A stretch of DNA of 64,000 nt from Bemisia tabaci. Its lineage: Eukaryota; Arthropoda; Insecta; Hemiptera; Aleyrodidae. This document shows positions 1 through 10,037 of the stretch, piece after piece. Positions within the stretch are counted from its first letter, which is position 1; every line of letters starts with the position of its first letter. The stretch is taken from NCBI RefSeq assembly GCF_918797505.1, contig NC_092801.1:33928487-33992486 (forward strand), written 5' to 3'. A model generated the notes under the pieces. That model did no database searches, was not told where the DNA came from, and worked only from the letters and a program-made list of their open reading frames with translations. Both the position numbers and the translations under genes were made by a program.

Positions 1-711
1 TGTATAAAATGTTTGGAGCAAAAAAAAGGTCCTTCAAAGGGGAAGTTCAGCAATGAATACGTTATCAACGTGGGTACAGTTTCACGCCCTCAATAAAAGG
101 CTGTGTAAAATTTTGGAGCCAAAAAAGGTCCTTCAAAGGGGGAGTTCAGCGATGAATACGCCATCAACGTGGGTACGGTTTCACACCCTCAACTAAATAA
201 AAGGCTGTATAAAATGTTTGGAGCAAAAAAAAGGTCCTTCAAAGGGGAAGTTCAGCAATGAATACGTTATCAACGTGGGTACAGTTTCACGCCCTCAAAT
301 AAAAGGCTGTGTAAAATTTTTGGAGTAAAAAAAGGTCCTTCAAAGGGGGAGTTCAGCGATGAATACGCCATCAACGTGGGTACAGTTTCACACCCTCAAA
401 TAAGAGGCTGTATAAAATTTTTGGGGCAAAAAAAGATCCTTCGAAGGGGGAGTTCAGCGATGAATACGCCATCAACGTGGGTACAGTTTCACGCCCTCAA
501 ATAAAAGGCTGTGTAAAATTTTTGGAGTAAAAAAAGGTCCTTCAAAGGGGAGGTTCAGCAATGAATACGTTATCAACGTGGGTACAGTTTCACGCCCTCA
601 AATAAAAGGCTGTATAAAATTTTTGGGGCAAAAAAAGGTCCTTCAAAGGGGAAGTTCAGCAATGAATACGTTATCAGCGTGGGTACAATTTCATATCCTC
701 AAATAAAAGGC
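1..711. repeat. ~101-bp tandem satellite, seven units
   Basis: Units begin with TGTRTAAAATKTTTGG at about 1, 102, 206, 308, 409, 510 and 611, with the next, diverged unit at 712. Each carries the same blocks: an A-rich run, GGTCCTTCAAAGGGG, a TTCAGCRATGAATACG block, CAACGTGGGTACA, then TTTCACNCCCTCAA. Two subtypes differ at GTTATC versus GCCATC and at TGTATAAAA versus TGTGTAAAA. They alternate in the first four units, giving a ~206-bp dimer. There are no unique spacers, so this is not a CRISPR array. The array runs off the left edge of the window. Confidence 0.95.
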
Positions 712-1485
712 TGTATAAAATGTTTGGAGAAAAATGAAGCCCTTTCAATGGAGGAGTTCAGCAATCAACAAGGCGTTGACGTTTGAGTTGCATACCCAAT
801 CTGCGGGCACTGGTGATGCTGCGTGTATTATGGTCTACGCTCAACGCCTGAAACTATTTCATTAACCCCGATCTTTCAGACGCGTCTTTCTGTGCGTGTG
901 CGTCGACGGCTGTAACAACACTGCTCTTTCAGTATTAAAAAAACACAACGTTCATAGATACAGTTCTTTTTCAAGACAAATGAGAGTAAAACACGTTCAC
1001 TGGTTCCATTTCAGACGGGAACCTTCTACACTGAGTGATCGGTGCAAAATGACGACGAATGGTTTCTCCATTGAAGGGAGGAATTCAGCGATCAATATGC
1101 GACATCAACTTATGTACTGTTTCACACCCTTAAATAACAGTCTGTACAGAGTATTTGGAGCGAGATGAATCCCCCTCAGTTGAAGAGTTCGGCAATCAAA
1201 ACGACATTCACGTGTTGATAGTTGCATACCCACGAATCTGCGGGCACTGGTGATGCTGCGTGTATTCCGGGATACGCTCAACGTCTGAAACTATTTATTC
1301 AACCCCAATCAATCAGACAAGTTTTTCTGTGCGAGTGGGTCGACGGATGATACAATGCAATTACAGTTTTCTTTAGAGAGTAGAACACGTTCATTGGTTC
1401 AAATTCAGACGGGAACCGTCTACACTGAGCGATTGGTGCAAAATGACGCCCCTTCAATGGAGGAGTTCGGCAGTCAATTCATTGA
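712..1485. repeat. Diverged long-period (~430 bp) repeat adjoining the satellite
   Basis: Two long units follow the short-unit satellite. Shared blocks include CTGCGGGCACTGGTGATGCT near 800 and 1240, a TACGCTCAACG..CTGAAACTATTT block near 837 and 1271, and CGGGAACCNTCTACACTGAG near 1016 and 1410. The unit edges resemble the 101-bp satellite (TTTGGAG, GGAGTTCAGCAATCAA), so the satellite probably arose from part of this longer unit. I see no credible gene here. Confidence 0.8.
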
Positions 1486-1655
1486 CGTATATTAAAAGTT
1501 CGGTAAGAGAAAGGTTTTCTCTCCGCAAGGGAAACGTTCGTATTTGGAGAGGAAACTTTCATCTCCAAAGAGGAATGTTTCGTTTCCATATAACCCTATC
1601 TCAGATGCATGATCTTCACGGGCAAGTGGTAAATTTGTTGACCGGGGCGTTCGAG

Positions 1656-1931
1656 ACATACAACGATATCATTGACATATGTCAGGACGGCCTGTCCTGT
1701 AGTAAATTCCATGCAATTTTTTGATTAACACATGAGTACACGTTAGATTTTCCGCAGCAAATCAAAAATGGGGAGGTGCATGCGAAACATGTTTCATACA
1801 ACGATATCATTCGCAATTGTCAGGACGGCCTGTCCTATAGTAAATTCCATGCAATTTTTTGTTTAACACATGAGTACACGTTAGATTTTCCGCAGCAAAG
1901 TCTAAAATGGGGAGGTGCATGCGAAACATGT
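1656..1931. repeat. Two-copy tandem duplication, ~138-bp unit
   Basis: The block starting ACAACGATATCATT and ending GGGGAGGTGCATGCGAAACA occurs twice with about 138 bp between equivalent positions (1663 and 1801). The copies differ at only a few positions. The short open frames across it are by-products of the duplication. Confidence 0.9.
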
Positions 1932-2185
1932 TCCGTTTTCTTCTGTTTCTCTTTATTACATTTTTTTACTGATCATTTCTTGTAAATCTAATTGAATCCC
2001 TTTTGACGTTCGATGGAACCCCTTCGTGGCTTTTGTTTTAGACGCGCGATCAACTAAAGCTGCGAGTTTTTCGAGGGCAGCACGTGTAAAGAAATGCGTA
2101 TAACAAGTTTTTCATCATTTTTCGTCGTCTGAAAGAAGTTCGCAAAAAAGATCCTGGGTGGAGCGTCACAGTCAACCACAATATT

Positions 2186-2533
2186 ATGAAAACTCCCTGC
2201 AAGAATTTTTATCCGTCAATTGTAAAAAAAGGAAAAGCGGATAAATTAGAGTGGAATAACGAAGACGCTGAAAAAAGTCTTACTTTTTTAAAACAATCAT
2301 ATAAAAAACCCGGAAACCCCACTAGGTCTATTTTTCTGATGAGTAAAATATTATGCGGAGTAATAAACGAAATCATTGTTAAGGAAGGATTTCACGAGAT
2401 GAGTGGTTTCAGCTGCCTCCGCAAATATACAGTTCAATATGTCATTATTTCTCTAATAAGTGTCCTTGTTTTATTGAGAATTATAAAAATCCATTTTTCC
2501 GTATGTAGGCTACCCCCAGAAGACAATATTTAA
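2186..2533 (+). CDS. Unrecognised 115-aa reading frame with a C-terminal hydrophobic segment
   Basis: I do not recognise this protein. The frame is open for 115 codons. It is lysine-rich in the first 60 residues and has a strongly hydrophobic stretch at about residues 88-108 that could span a membrane. The lead-in from 2160 shows no splice consensus I trust. It lies between a satellite and a TIR transposon, so it may be a relic or a chance frame. No repeat copy of it is visible elsewhere in the window. Confidence 0.2.
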   Translation: MKTPCKNFYPSIVKKGKADKLEWNNEDAEKSLTFLKQSYKKPGNPTRSIFLMSKILCGVINEIIVKEGFHEMSGFSCLRKYTVQYVIISLISVLVLLRIIKIHFSVCRLPPEDNI

Positions 2534-2639
2534 ATTGGAGAACATAGATTTTTCGTCGGTGTTAGTTAATTCTTCTCATATCGCTGATTAAATTTCCCCG
2601 AAGTGCTGATCAGCATCCTATATGGATGAAACTACCAAT

Positions 2640-3188
2640 GGACCACTAGACTAGGTACAAATTTCAGCATTCTGATACATGTTTCTGAACCAAAATTTCA
2701 CGTAAAATGCGATGCGCATAGCAAAAGTTACCGAAATCAACTCCTTACGGAGATATTTAATGATTCATGATGCGTGAATTCAAACCGCCCGCTCATGAAA
2801 ACTCAATGCTCTACGTGATTCACATCGCGCGCTAAACGTTCATCATGATAGTCTCTGCAATATAAAAATTTGGAAACCTCAATCTTGACGGTTTGGCTCA
2901 GCTATAGCAAATTTCTTTTGGTTTGAACAACATATAATGGGAAATGAACATTGCTCGATTGAGAAGCTTGCTCAAACCGTTGTAGTGGGCGATTTGACTC
3001 ACGTACAGTTTTGAGTTTCTTGTGAGCGGGCAGTTCAAATTCCTCGTAACCAATGTGAAATAAAAACGTTAATATCTTCGTTAGGAGTTGGTTTCCGTAA
3101 TTTTCGTTGTGTGAATCGTTTTCTACGTGAAATTCTGGTTAAGAAACATGTATCAGATCGCTTAAATTCGTACCTTGTCTAGTGGTCC
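2640..3188. mobile_element. 549-bp TIR element, copy 1 (GGACCACTAG family)
   Basis: The ends are long imperfect inverted repeats. GGACCACTAGACTAGGTAC at the left matches GTACCTTGTCTAGTGGTCC at the right, and similarity continues inward through the blocks ATACATGTTTCT and AATTTCACGTA. A dinucleotide AT flanks both ends (2638-2639 and 3189-3190). It has no coding capacity, so it is a non-autonomous (MITE-like) element. A second copy in opposite orientation lies at 32673-33225. Confidence 0.9.
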
Positions 3189-3689
3189 ATTGTGAGCGAT
3201 AGTGCATGATTTCGCAAATCGCTTACAACCTTTGGCACATATTCATCGGTATTGCTCCTCACGGTGGCACGGCGTAGAGAAGCAGGGTGGAATACTTTGA
3301 GTTTCCAGGTAAAACATACAAAAATGAAGATAGACAGAGTAGTCTGGCTATTTTTTTTATGAAAAACGAGGGACATAATGATTTCGTAACTTTCTGAGAT
3401 TCAATTATTACATATTTATGGTGATATTCAAATATTCTAATTCGAGCAGCTCCCTTACAGGTCCTAACCCCTCCCGAACACCTGTCACCCCCCGGTTCCC
3501 CCAAAAAGGCGGCGCCACTGGGGGAACTATTACTGGAACTTCCATTGAAATAGTTCGCTGGAAGAAACTTTTATACCCGGAGTTCCTTCTAGGTACCAAC
3601 CGCCAATATTTCGTAGAGAGAGGTGAAATGTAGAGATTTAGGTCCTCATAAAAATCCAATTCCCACAGATTTGAGGAAAAATCATCATG

Positions 3690-4355
3690 CAGGGTGTCTA
3701 CTAAAACAGGCGGGCCAAAAACTGTGTCCGTGTATAACTTCATTTAAGAGAGTGGAGGAGTTGGACGTAGGGGCCAACCCTCCCTCTGTATTGTTGTAAC
3801 GAATAAATCCTTCGCCTACAACGAGATGTGCACGCGGATTGAGAGGCGTCAGAGAGATGCAGGAGCCCATCTGGAAGTCCGGCACATCCTTCCTGGTAAA
3901 TTTCGTACAAAGGTGCTACGGTATCCGTATGGATCGGATAATCTCGCATTTGTATATCCGAGAGAAGGTAACTTACAGAGTGGAAGAAGTATCAACGCTA
4001 CCAGGTGCAAAGAAAAGCGTTAACCAATTTGTTGCTTCGTACGCTGATGTTGCAATTTTCTTGAATGATCGGTTCCCCCATGGGAGCGTTATCCTCTTCA
4101 GCGAGAACAAGAGGACAGTACTTTTTCAGTACATTCCCAAAAAATTCAGTATCTCCTCAATAGAAAAATGTCAGTACTTTTTCAGTACCTCCATTTAACG
4201 AAATTCGAAAAATTTCAATTCCTCGCTCAAATTGAGACAAAAATTATCAAAAAATGAAAAAAATTCCGGGCATTCTATGGAATTTCCGCACTTTTTCAGT
4301 ACTTCCGAATCCCCCTTAAAAAATCGGTATTAGTTCCGGACTTGTCGACGCCCTG
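3690..4355 (+). mobile_element. hAT-like CAGGG element carrying RecQ helicase fragments
   Basis: The left end reads CAGGGTGTC and the right end GACGCCCTG, an imperfect inverted repeat. Comparison with the shorter relative at 5748-6045 shows that GGCGGGCCAAAAA should run straight into CAGTACTTTTTCAGTAC. Here about 390 bp of RecQ-like sequence sits exactly between those two blocks. The element therefore looks like a non-autonomous element that captured, or was hit by, helicase sequence. The hAT assignment rests only on the CAGGG-type ends; I found no clear 8-bp target duplication. Confidence 0.6.
3727..4119 (+). pseudogene. RecQ-like helicase fragment with motif order scrambled
   Basis: From 3727 the + strand encodes SVYNFI, then an in-frame TAA where the intact paralogue has Gln, then a motif-VI region (GGVGRRGQPS) continuing to RRQRDAG. 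This matches residues ~363-410 of the 562-aa helicase encoded at 58882-60570. From about 3900, in another frame, the sequence matches residues ~224-295 of the same protein, with shared blocks VSTLPG, KKSV and GSVILFSE. The downstream part therefore precedes the upstream part. A stop, a frame change and the order swap make it non-functional. Confidence 0.8.
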
Positions 4356-4724
4356 TCATGCCAAACGAAATGAGAACGATGATTTTTCAGGAATTTGCAT
4401 AACTAGTTGTGTGTGAATAATAACTTTTCTTTAATTTTGTTTGAATTCTCCTTGGAATTTCCTTCCCTGGCCGAACATACACCCATCGACCCTAGCCCTG
4501 ATACAGCTGAGCGCGGGAGTTCAAGGTGGGGAGGATGTTGAGGATTAGGTTCAGGAGATGGCGCACCGTTGTTCCGCTTTTCGCGGCCCCCTTCCACTCC
4601 GTGAAAATCGAGCAGAGGCTCACATCAGCGTGAGCTTCCCGTCAGTACACGAAGTTTGTAGATATTCATACATTGCGATTGGAAGTCTAGATTTTGGGGA
4701 CAGTCAGGCTACGAAGAACTTGTT

Positions 4725-4912
4725 TGTACTTTTACAGTACCTCCATTTGACGAAATTCGAGAAATTTCAAAGATTTGAATTTCTCGCTCAAGTTGAGACA
4801 AACATGATAAAAAAATGAAAAAAATTCAGGGCCTTAGGCGGAATTTCTGCCCTTTTTCAATACTTCCGGACCCCCCTTAAAAAATCGGTACTATTTTCGG
4901 ACTTCTTGACGC
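4725..4912 (+). mobile_element. Truncated hAT-like CAGGG element
   Basis: This segment matches the right two-thirds of the elements at 3690-4355 and 5748-6045: the CAGTACCTCCATT block, the GAAATT..GAAAAATTTCA palindromic stretch, AATTGAGACAAA, and the CCCCCCTTAAAAAATCGGTA block, ending near TTGACGCC. The left end is missing. It is non-coding. Confidence 0.65.
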
Positions 4913-5575
4913 CATGTCATGCCAAACGCGATGAGAACGATGATTTTTCAGAAATTTGCATGACTAGTTGTGTGTGAATAATAACCTTTCTTTTGTTTAA
5001 ATTGTTGTTTCTTTGTTTAAAAATTAAAAGTTTTTTGTTTTAATTTTCCTTGGAATTTTCTTCCCTGTCCGAACATACACCCATCATCCCTAGCCCTGAT
5101 ACAGCTGAGCGCGGGAGTTCGAGGTAGGGAGGATGTTGAGGATTTTAAAAAAAAAAAAAAAATAGAATATTTATTAGTTCTTGCATTTGTGAGAGCTTCC
5201 AGTATTAAGTACCAGATTTTCATTATTATTTCGCTTTTTATTTGGAAGAGTATTAATTTATTTTCTTGCAGTGATGTTTCCAACATCCAATTTAATTTTT
5301 GATCTGTGTTCAATCTTCAATAAGAATGTTTTCTTTATTAGTTTTTCTCTTTTTTTTTTACTTTTTCTGTCAATAGGTTTATGCTGATGAAAAACAAAAG
5401 GCTATTATTGTTTGTTGCCGCTATTATTTTTTAATCCAGAGTTATACGTTCAGGGGATGGCGCGCCGAAGTCCCGCTTTTCGCGGCCCCCTTCCACTCCG
5501 TGAAAATCGAGCAGAAGCTCACATCAGCGTAAGCTTCCCGTCAGTACACGAAGCTTGTAGATGTTCATACATCGC

Positions 5576-5708
5576 GATTGGAAGTCCGTTGCTATCCGAT
5601 AGAACCCTTCGACGAAGAATCGAACACCTGAAATTCGAAAGCGGGATATTGCATGAGGTAATTGATGTGATGGGGATAAAGGTGGAAACCATGAGAGAGA
5701 TTGAGAGT
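5576..5708 (+). pseudogene. P-element-type transposase fragment, copy 1
   Basis: The frame encodes LLSDRTLRRRIEHLK, then a GILHEVIDVMGIKVE segment. This resembles the region of P-element/THAP9-type transposases just before the first catalytic aspartate, where family members carry a PLPS-RTL motif and a long helix. The match stops where the sequence runs into TCCTCATAAGAATCCC at 5706, which leads into the hAT-like element. The first catalytic block is absent, so this is a dead remnant. Confidence 0.6.
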
Positions 5709-5747
5709 CCTCATAAGAATCCCATTCTCACAGATTTGAAGAAAAAT

Positions 5748-6045
5748 CATGATGCAGGGTGTCTACTAAAACATAGGCGGGCCAAAAATCAGTACTTTTT
5801 CAGTACATTCCCAAAAAATTCAGTACCTCCTCAATAGAAAAACTCAGTACTTTTTCAGTACCTCCATTCGACGAAATTCGAAAAATTTCAAAAATTTGAA
5901 TTTCTCGCACAAATTGAGACAAAAATGATCAAAAAATGAAAAAAATTCCGGGCATTCTGCGGAATTTCCACACTTTTTCAGTACTTCCGAACCCCCCCCC
6001 CCCTTAAAAAATCGGTACTATTTCCGGACTTGTCGACGTCCTTTC
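5748..6045 (+). mobile_element. hAT-like CAGGG element, ~300 bp, without insert
   Basis: It begins near GCAGGGTGTCTACTAAAACA and ends at GGACTTGTCGACGTCC. Inside are three CAGTAC-containing blocks and a 12-base C-run (5992-6003). Unlike the copy at 3690-4355, it has no helicase sequence between CCAAAAATCAGTAC and TTTTTCAG, so it is the natural uninterrupted reference. Confidence 0.65.
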
Positions 6046-6240
6046 TATTTCCAGGCGGACCCTCGAAGAAGAATAAGAGACCCCGGTCGGCGGCACCACA
6101 ACGGCAGGATGTCGCGAGCTCACCTCTAGATCCGAAATCACCCGGTCTTCTCTTGTTGACACCAAGAGTATGTCATGCGGAACGAGATGAGAACGATGAT
6201 TTTTCAGGAATTTGCCTAACTAGTTGTGTGTGAATAATAA
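6046..6240 (+). pseudogene. Unrecognised 3'-terminal exon-like module
   Basis: An open frame ends in DENDDFSGIC..TSCV and a TGA, followed by a short AT-rich trailer with AATAAAG near 6270. The same ending recurs at about 4370-4420 and 4930-4975 with small changes. The upstream part, rich in Lys, Arg, Ser and Pro, is present only here. It may be the 3' end of the transposon gene or a captured host exon. I do not recognise the protein. Confidence 0.35.
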
Positions 6241-6499
6241 CCTTTCTTTGTAAATTGTTGTTTCTTGTTAAAAATAAAGTTTTTGTTTAATTTCCTTGGA
6301 ATTTTCTTCCCTGTCCGAACATACACCCATCACCCCTAGCCCTGATACAGCTGAGCGCGGGAGTTCGAGGTAGGGAGGATGTTGAGGATTACGTTCAGGA
6401 GATGGCGCACCGTTGTCCCGCTTTTCGCGGCGCCCTTCCACTCCGTGAAAATCGAGCAGAAGCTCACATCAGTCCGCAGAAGCTTCCCGTCAGAACACG

Positions 6500-6810
6500 A
6501 AGTTTATAGATATTCATACATTGCGATTGGAAGTCTAGATTTTGGGGACAGTCAGTCTACGAAGAACTTGTTAATCGGGGTCCACCGTTGCTTTCCGATA
6601 GAACCATTCGACGAAGAATCGAACACCTGAAATGTGAAAGCGGAATACTGCGTGAGGTCATTGATGTGATGGGGATAAAGGTGGAAACCATGAGAGAGAT
6701 CGAGAGATTGTGTCCTCATTCTGGACGAAATGTCAATAACAGGAAATACAGAATACGATGTTTCCACTGGCTCCTTGGTCAGGTTTCTCTCCCAAAGCGT
6801 ACCGGTATAG
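6500..6810 (+). pseudogene. P-element-type transposase fragment, copy 2
   Basis: One frame gives EELVNRGPPLLSDRT and continues to a KVETM segment. After a one-base frame change it gives DCVLILDEMSITG, then EYDVSTGSLV and a TAG. The block with Asp-Glu (LDEM-I) followed by Tyr-Asp and a Ser-Thr-Gly-Ser run is characteristic of the first catalytic region of P-element/THAP9-type transposases. The frameshift inside ER|DC makes this copy non-functional. The same frameshift is present in copy 3. Confidence 0.7.
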
Positions 6811-6973
6811 CTACACACGCTTTAACTTATACCGATAGCTGAAATTAACAGCAGATGGAAGCAGACTGTTGCGTACTACTTTACAGGTGACTCAACGAAC
6901 ATGTTCGTTATTTAATGTTTCCGGAATTTTTCCCGGATTCCAGGGTTTCCCGTCACCCGGTCACGGTTCCCGG

Positions 6974-7346
6974 TGTAAAGAGTTCAAAGCCCTCCCGCCA
7001 GATACTTGAGACTTGCTGTTTTCGGTTTCCTCCGCCAACAGCGCGCAGGCGGAGGAACCCGAAAACACAAGTCAGGCCTTCAGCCATTCCCGTTCCTGGA
7101 TCTTTTGTGACCGCGTCGTGAGATGTAAGTTGTTTATTGAAATCAGCCCTTCGAGGCTGAATCTTCGTTCTCTCCTTAGTTTTTTAGTGTGTTATGATTT
7201 GTGCGGTCTCGCGTGGAGGTTGGACAAGTTAGAAGGGTTCCTCCTAACTCCGTTGTTCTTTCTTTTTGATGTCCCACCCATCATCCCTTCGGGACTCCGG
7301 TCCCAAGAGGCGGCTTTTCCCCTAGCGGGAAAAGTCGACCTTTACA
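6974..7346. mobile_element. Possible solo LTR (373 bp)
   Basis: The segment begins TGTAAAG and ends CTTTACA, a perfect 7-bp inverted repeat with TG..CA ends as in LTRs. It lies exactly between two copies of the same P-element fragment. It is GC-richer than its surroundings and full of short hairpins (for example AGCCCTTCGAGGCT and TCCCTTCGGGA). There is no matching target duplication (CCCGG left, ACTGT right), no clear AATAAA and no second copy in the window, so the call is tentative. Confidence 0.3.
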
Positions 7347-7349
7347 ACT

Positions 7350-7733
7350 GTTGCTTTCCGATAGAACCCTTCGACGAAGAATCGAACACCTGAAATGTGA
7401 AAGCGGGATATTGCGTGAGGTCATTGATGTGATGGGGATAAAGGTGGAAACCATGAGAGAGATTGAGAGATTGTGTCCTCATTCTGGATGAAACGTCAAT
7501 AACAGGAAATACGGAATACGATGTTTCCACTGGCTCCTTGGTCAGGTTTCTCTCCCAAAGCGTACCGGTATAGCTACACACTTTAACTTATACAGATAGC
7601 TGAAATTGACAGCAGATTGAAGCAGACTATTGCTTACTACTTTACAGGAGACTCAACGAACATGTTCGTTATTTAATGTTTCCGGAATTTTTCCCGGATT
7701 CCAGGGTTTCCCGTCACCCGGTCAGGGTTCCCG
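7350..7733 (+). pseudogene. P-element-type transposase fragment, copy 3
   Basis: This is a ~384-bp near-identical duplicate of 6587-6972, including the trailing block TTTCCGGAATTTTTCCCGG. It encodes the SDRTLRRRIEHLK segment, the same one-base frameshift before DCVLILDET, then EYDVSTGSLV and a TAG. The shared frameshift means the two copies arose by duplication of an already defective sequence. Confidence 0.7.
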
Positions 7734-7746
7734 ACTCAGGTTTTGG

Positions 7747-8088
7747 ACCACTTCAGGAGTCCAAGTTTGAATTATAGTTCATATTTATTTCTTTAGTAAT
7801 TAATTTCTTTGCATCTGCGATGGGTAGTGTAATTCCTATCCTCAGAACTTTATTTGGACCTTTGCGTGACTGCGAATAGCCAATCATCTTCCGTTCTAAC
7901 AAAGTAAAGAAAGCCACCGAAATCGAAGTTTTGCTCAAGCTCAAGTTTAGGACCACTTCAGGAGTCCAAGCTTGAATTACAGTTTATATTTATTTCTTTA
8001 GTAATTAATTTTATTGCATCTGCGATGGGTTGTGTAATTCCTATCATCAGAACATTCTTTGGACCTTTGCGTGACTGCGAATCGTGGC
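7747..8088. repeat. Two-copy ~200-bp tandem duplication
   Basis: The block GGACCACTTCAGGAGTCCAA, then TTTATTTCTTTAGTAATTAA, GCATCTGCGATGGGT, and finally TTTGGACCTTTGCGTGACTG occurs twice, with the second copy starting near 7949. The two copies differ at scattered bases. They are not coding. Confidence 0.85.
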
Positions 8089-8490
8089 TATGTTGCCGCT
8101 GACATCATTGTTTATGATGTGACCAGAAATCTAAGCAGACTCATTTCTGCCAATAAAACCTTTTAATAAAGGTTTAAACGAACGGGTGAAACAGCCCTTC
8201 CTATAACTTTCGTCGATCCAAGAAGTCTATTATTATGGGGATACGATCCTATGGGATCAAGCACAATATATCACATCTTACCAATTAACGTTCAATTCTA
8301 AGCTCATGAGTATAAACAATTTTGAGTATAAACAATTTTTTTCATAAAATAAAACTTCAATCATCACTTTTGCGGAATTCCATGAATAATCTTGAATGAT
8401 TACAGCTTGCAGTTGATGGCGATAGGCAGACTAACTGACCTTCTTTTCTCTAGATACGTACTTCCGTAGAGCTGTATCTCCCCGACTTGA

Positions 8491-10037
8491 ACCCCCCCCC
8501 CCCCCCCCCCCGAAGAAGAACCCCGATTAATGAACACTTACCCCCGACTTTTCCTCCATAACGCTGGAATACTGGAACGTAGGTTTTTATTTTGATGGGC
8601 GATTGATTTGGGAGTTTCAATTGTTGAGAATTTTAGAGCTGCGAGTAGTCTACACATGTATCTTGACAAATCAAGATAGAATCAAAAATTAGCCTCAGGT
8701 CTTCACGCTCTGCCAACAGGAAATGGCAGTGAAGATGGAAGGGCAAGGCAGCCAGGACCTCTCAAGCTGGAAGAGGAGCTAATTTTCCATCTTTGCGACG
8801 GAAGAGATTCACCTATTATTCAAGTTGGGGGATGTATTCTACGATGATTTCCGTATTTTCGCTAATCTAATGACTGCCCAGCCGCAACGGATACAACGAA
8901 GTGTGTTTGTTTACGTATAGCTCCGCAAAATTTACCGCGGACTGTCTTAGCAACTTACGTAAGCCTGGCGGGTGGATGAACGACACCGTCATCAACTGTT
9001 TTTTAAAAACTGTGAAGCAAATACCCGATGAAATGGAAGTGGCCTCGACATTTGTATTACCGCTACGGCAATTTATTTTGAATAAAATCTTGATGAAGAG
9101 GGAATAGTACAAAAAACGATATTTGCTGTGTTATGCCTGCTGGCCCCCAGGAAGGAATCGGATCAGGAGAGGAAGGAAATCTTCAGCTACCCGGCTCGTT
9201 GGTAGGACTTGATAAGACTTGGAGAGAGCCATGGAACTACATTCTTCGAGCCCTCCGAATTTTCCATTCCCGGCAGTAATTAAATTTGCCCCTTAAGAAT
9301 ACGAACATTAACAGAATTAACAATTTATAAGTTTCTGCGTTTTTAAAATATCATGTTTTAGGCCGCGGATATTCTCGACCCCCCCCCCCCCCCTCGGTTA
9401 CACAGCCGCTCACCACTTATCTAGTGGGTCGAATGATCGGGAAACTTCAGTACACATACAAAGTTTAAAGTTCAGATGATTTTTGACTTATTTAGTTTAT
9501 TAGATTTTCATTAATATGGTTATTAGAGTTTTTTTTATTAGAGTTCTTTATTAAGTGCAGCTTAAGTAGGATACAAGCTGACCAAAATCAAAATAAAAAA
9601 AAAAAGAAAAAGAGAAAAAAATGCAAAATGAGAGTGCTGCTTTTGAAGCTACCTGGCTGTCGTTGTTACGTGTTCACGTGAACATGAAACTTGTTTTCGC
9701 GGAGAAGTTACTTCGACAAGAATTCAGACCAGGGGACCAAAGCGATTTTTCTGCCCCTATGGTTTCTTTTGTAATTGTTTCATTGACTGTAGTCTGTGAC
9801 AGCCCAACGATTACCAAAACAGTATCAAAGAGCACTCTTCGTCCAGGTACGATTTCAACATTCTTAAAAGCCGATTTTTGAAATAATAATTTGTGTTCAA
9901 AATATGAGCCATTCTTACTGGGCTTTGCAAAGCTTCCCAGCGTTCAGCGCTTTGCCACCAGTTTTCTATCCTCCCACAGCCACTTAGGGCGTCGACGCTC
10001 CCTAATTTTGTGTGACAACCCCCCCCCCCCCCCCCAG
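8491..10037. repeat. Three long poly(C) tracts
   Basis: C20 lies at about 8492-8511, C15 at 9379-9393 and C17 at 10019-10035. A fourth, C12, lies at 5992-6003 inside the hAT-like element. Between them the sequence is AT-rich and without a recognised gene. Confidence 0.8.

Larger units (their letters stand above)
3640..7740 (+). mobile_element. Cluster of decayed, tandemly rearranged P-element-like and hAT-like sequences
   Basis: Several modules recur in the same order. (a) A P-type transposase segment occurs near 5580, 6587 and 7350. (b) A short CAGGG-ended element carrying TACTTTTTCAGTAC blocks occurs at 3690-4355, 4725-4912 and 5748-6045. (c) A 3'-end module reading GAGAACGATGATTTTTCAG, followed by TAGTTGTGTGTGAATAATAAC, occurs at about 4370, 4930 and 6188. 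(d) A block TACACCCATC..CCCTAGCCCTGATAC..GAGGATGTTGAGGATT occurs at about 4480, 5080 and 6323. (e) A block TTCGCGGC..CCTTCCACTCCG occurs at about 4578, 5480 and 6426. The unit period is roughly 0.9-1 kb. All coding parts are broken. Confidence 0.75.

Noticed and set aside
1..725. CRISPR-like array at the left edge
   Set aside because: The whole ~101-bp unit repeats with no unique spacers; it is a eukaryotic tandem satellite.
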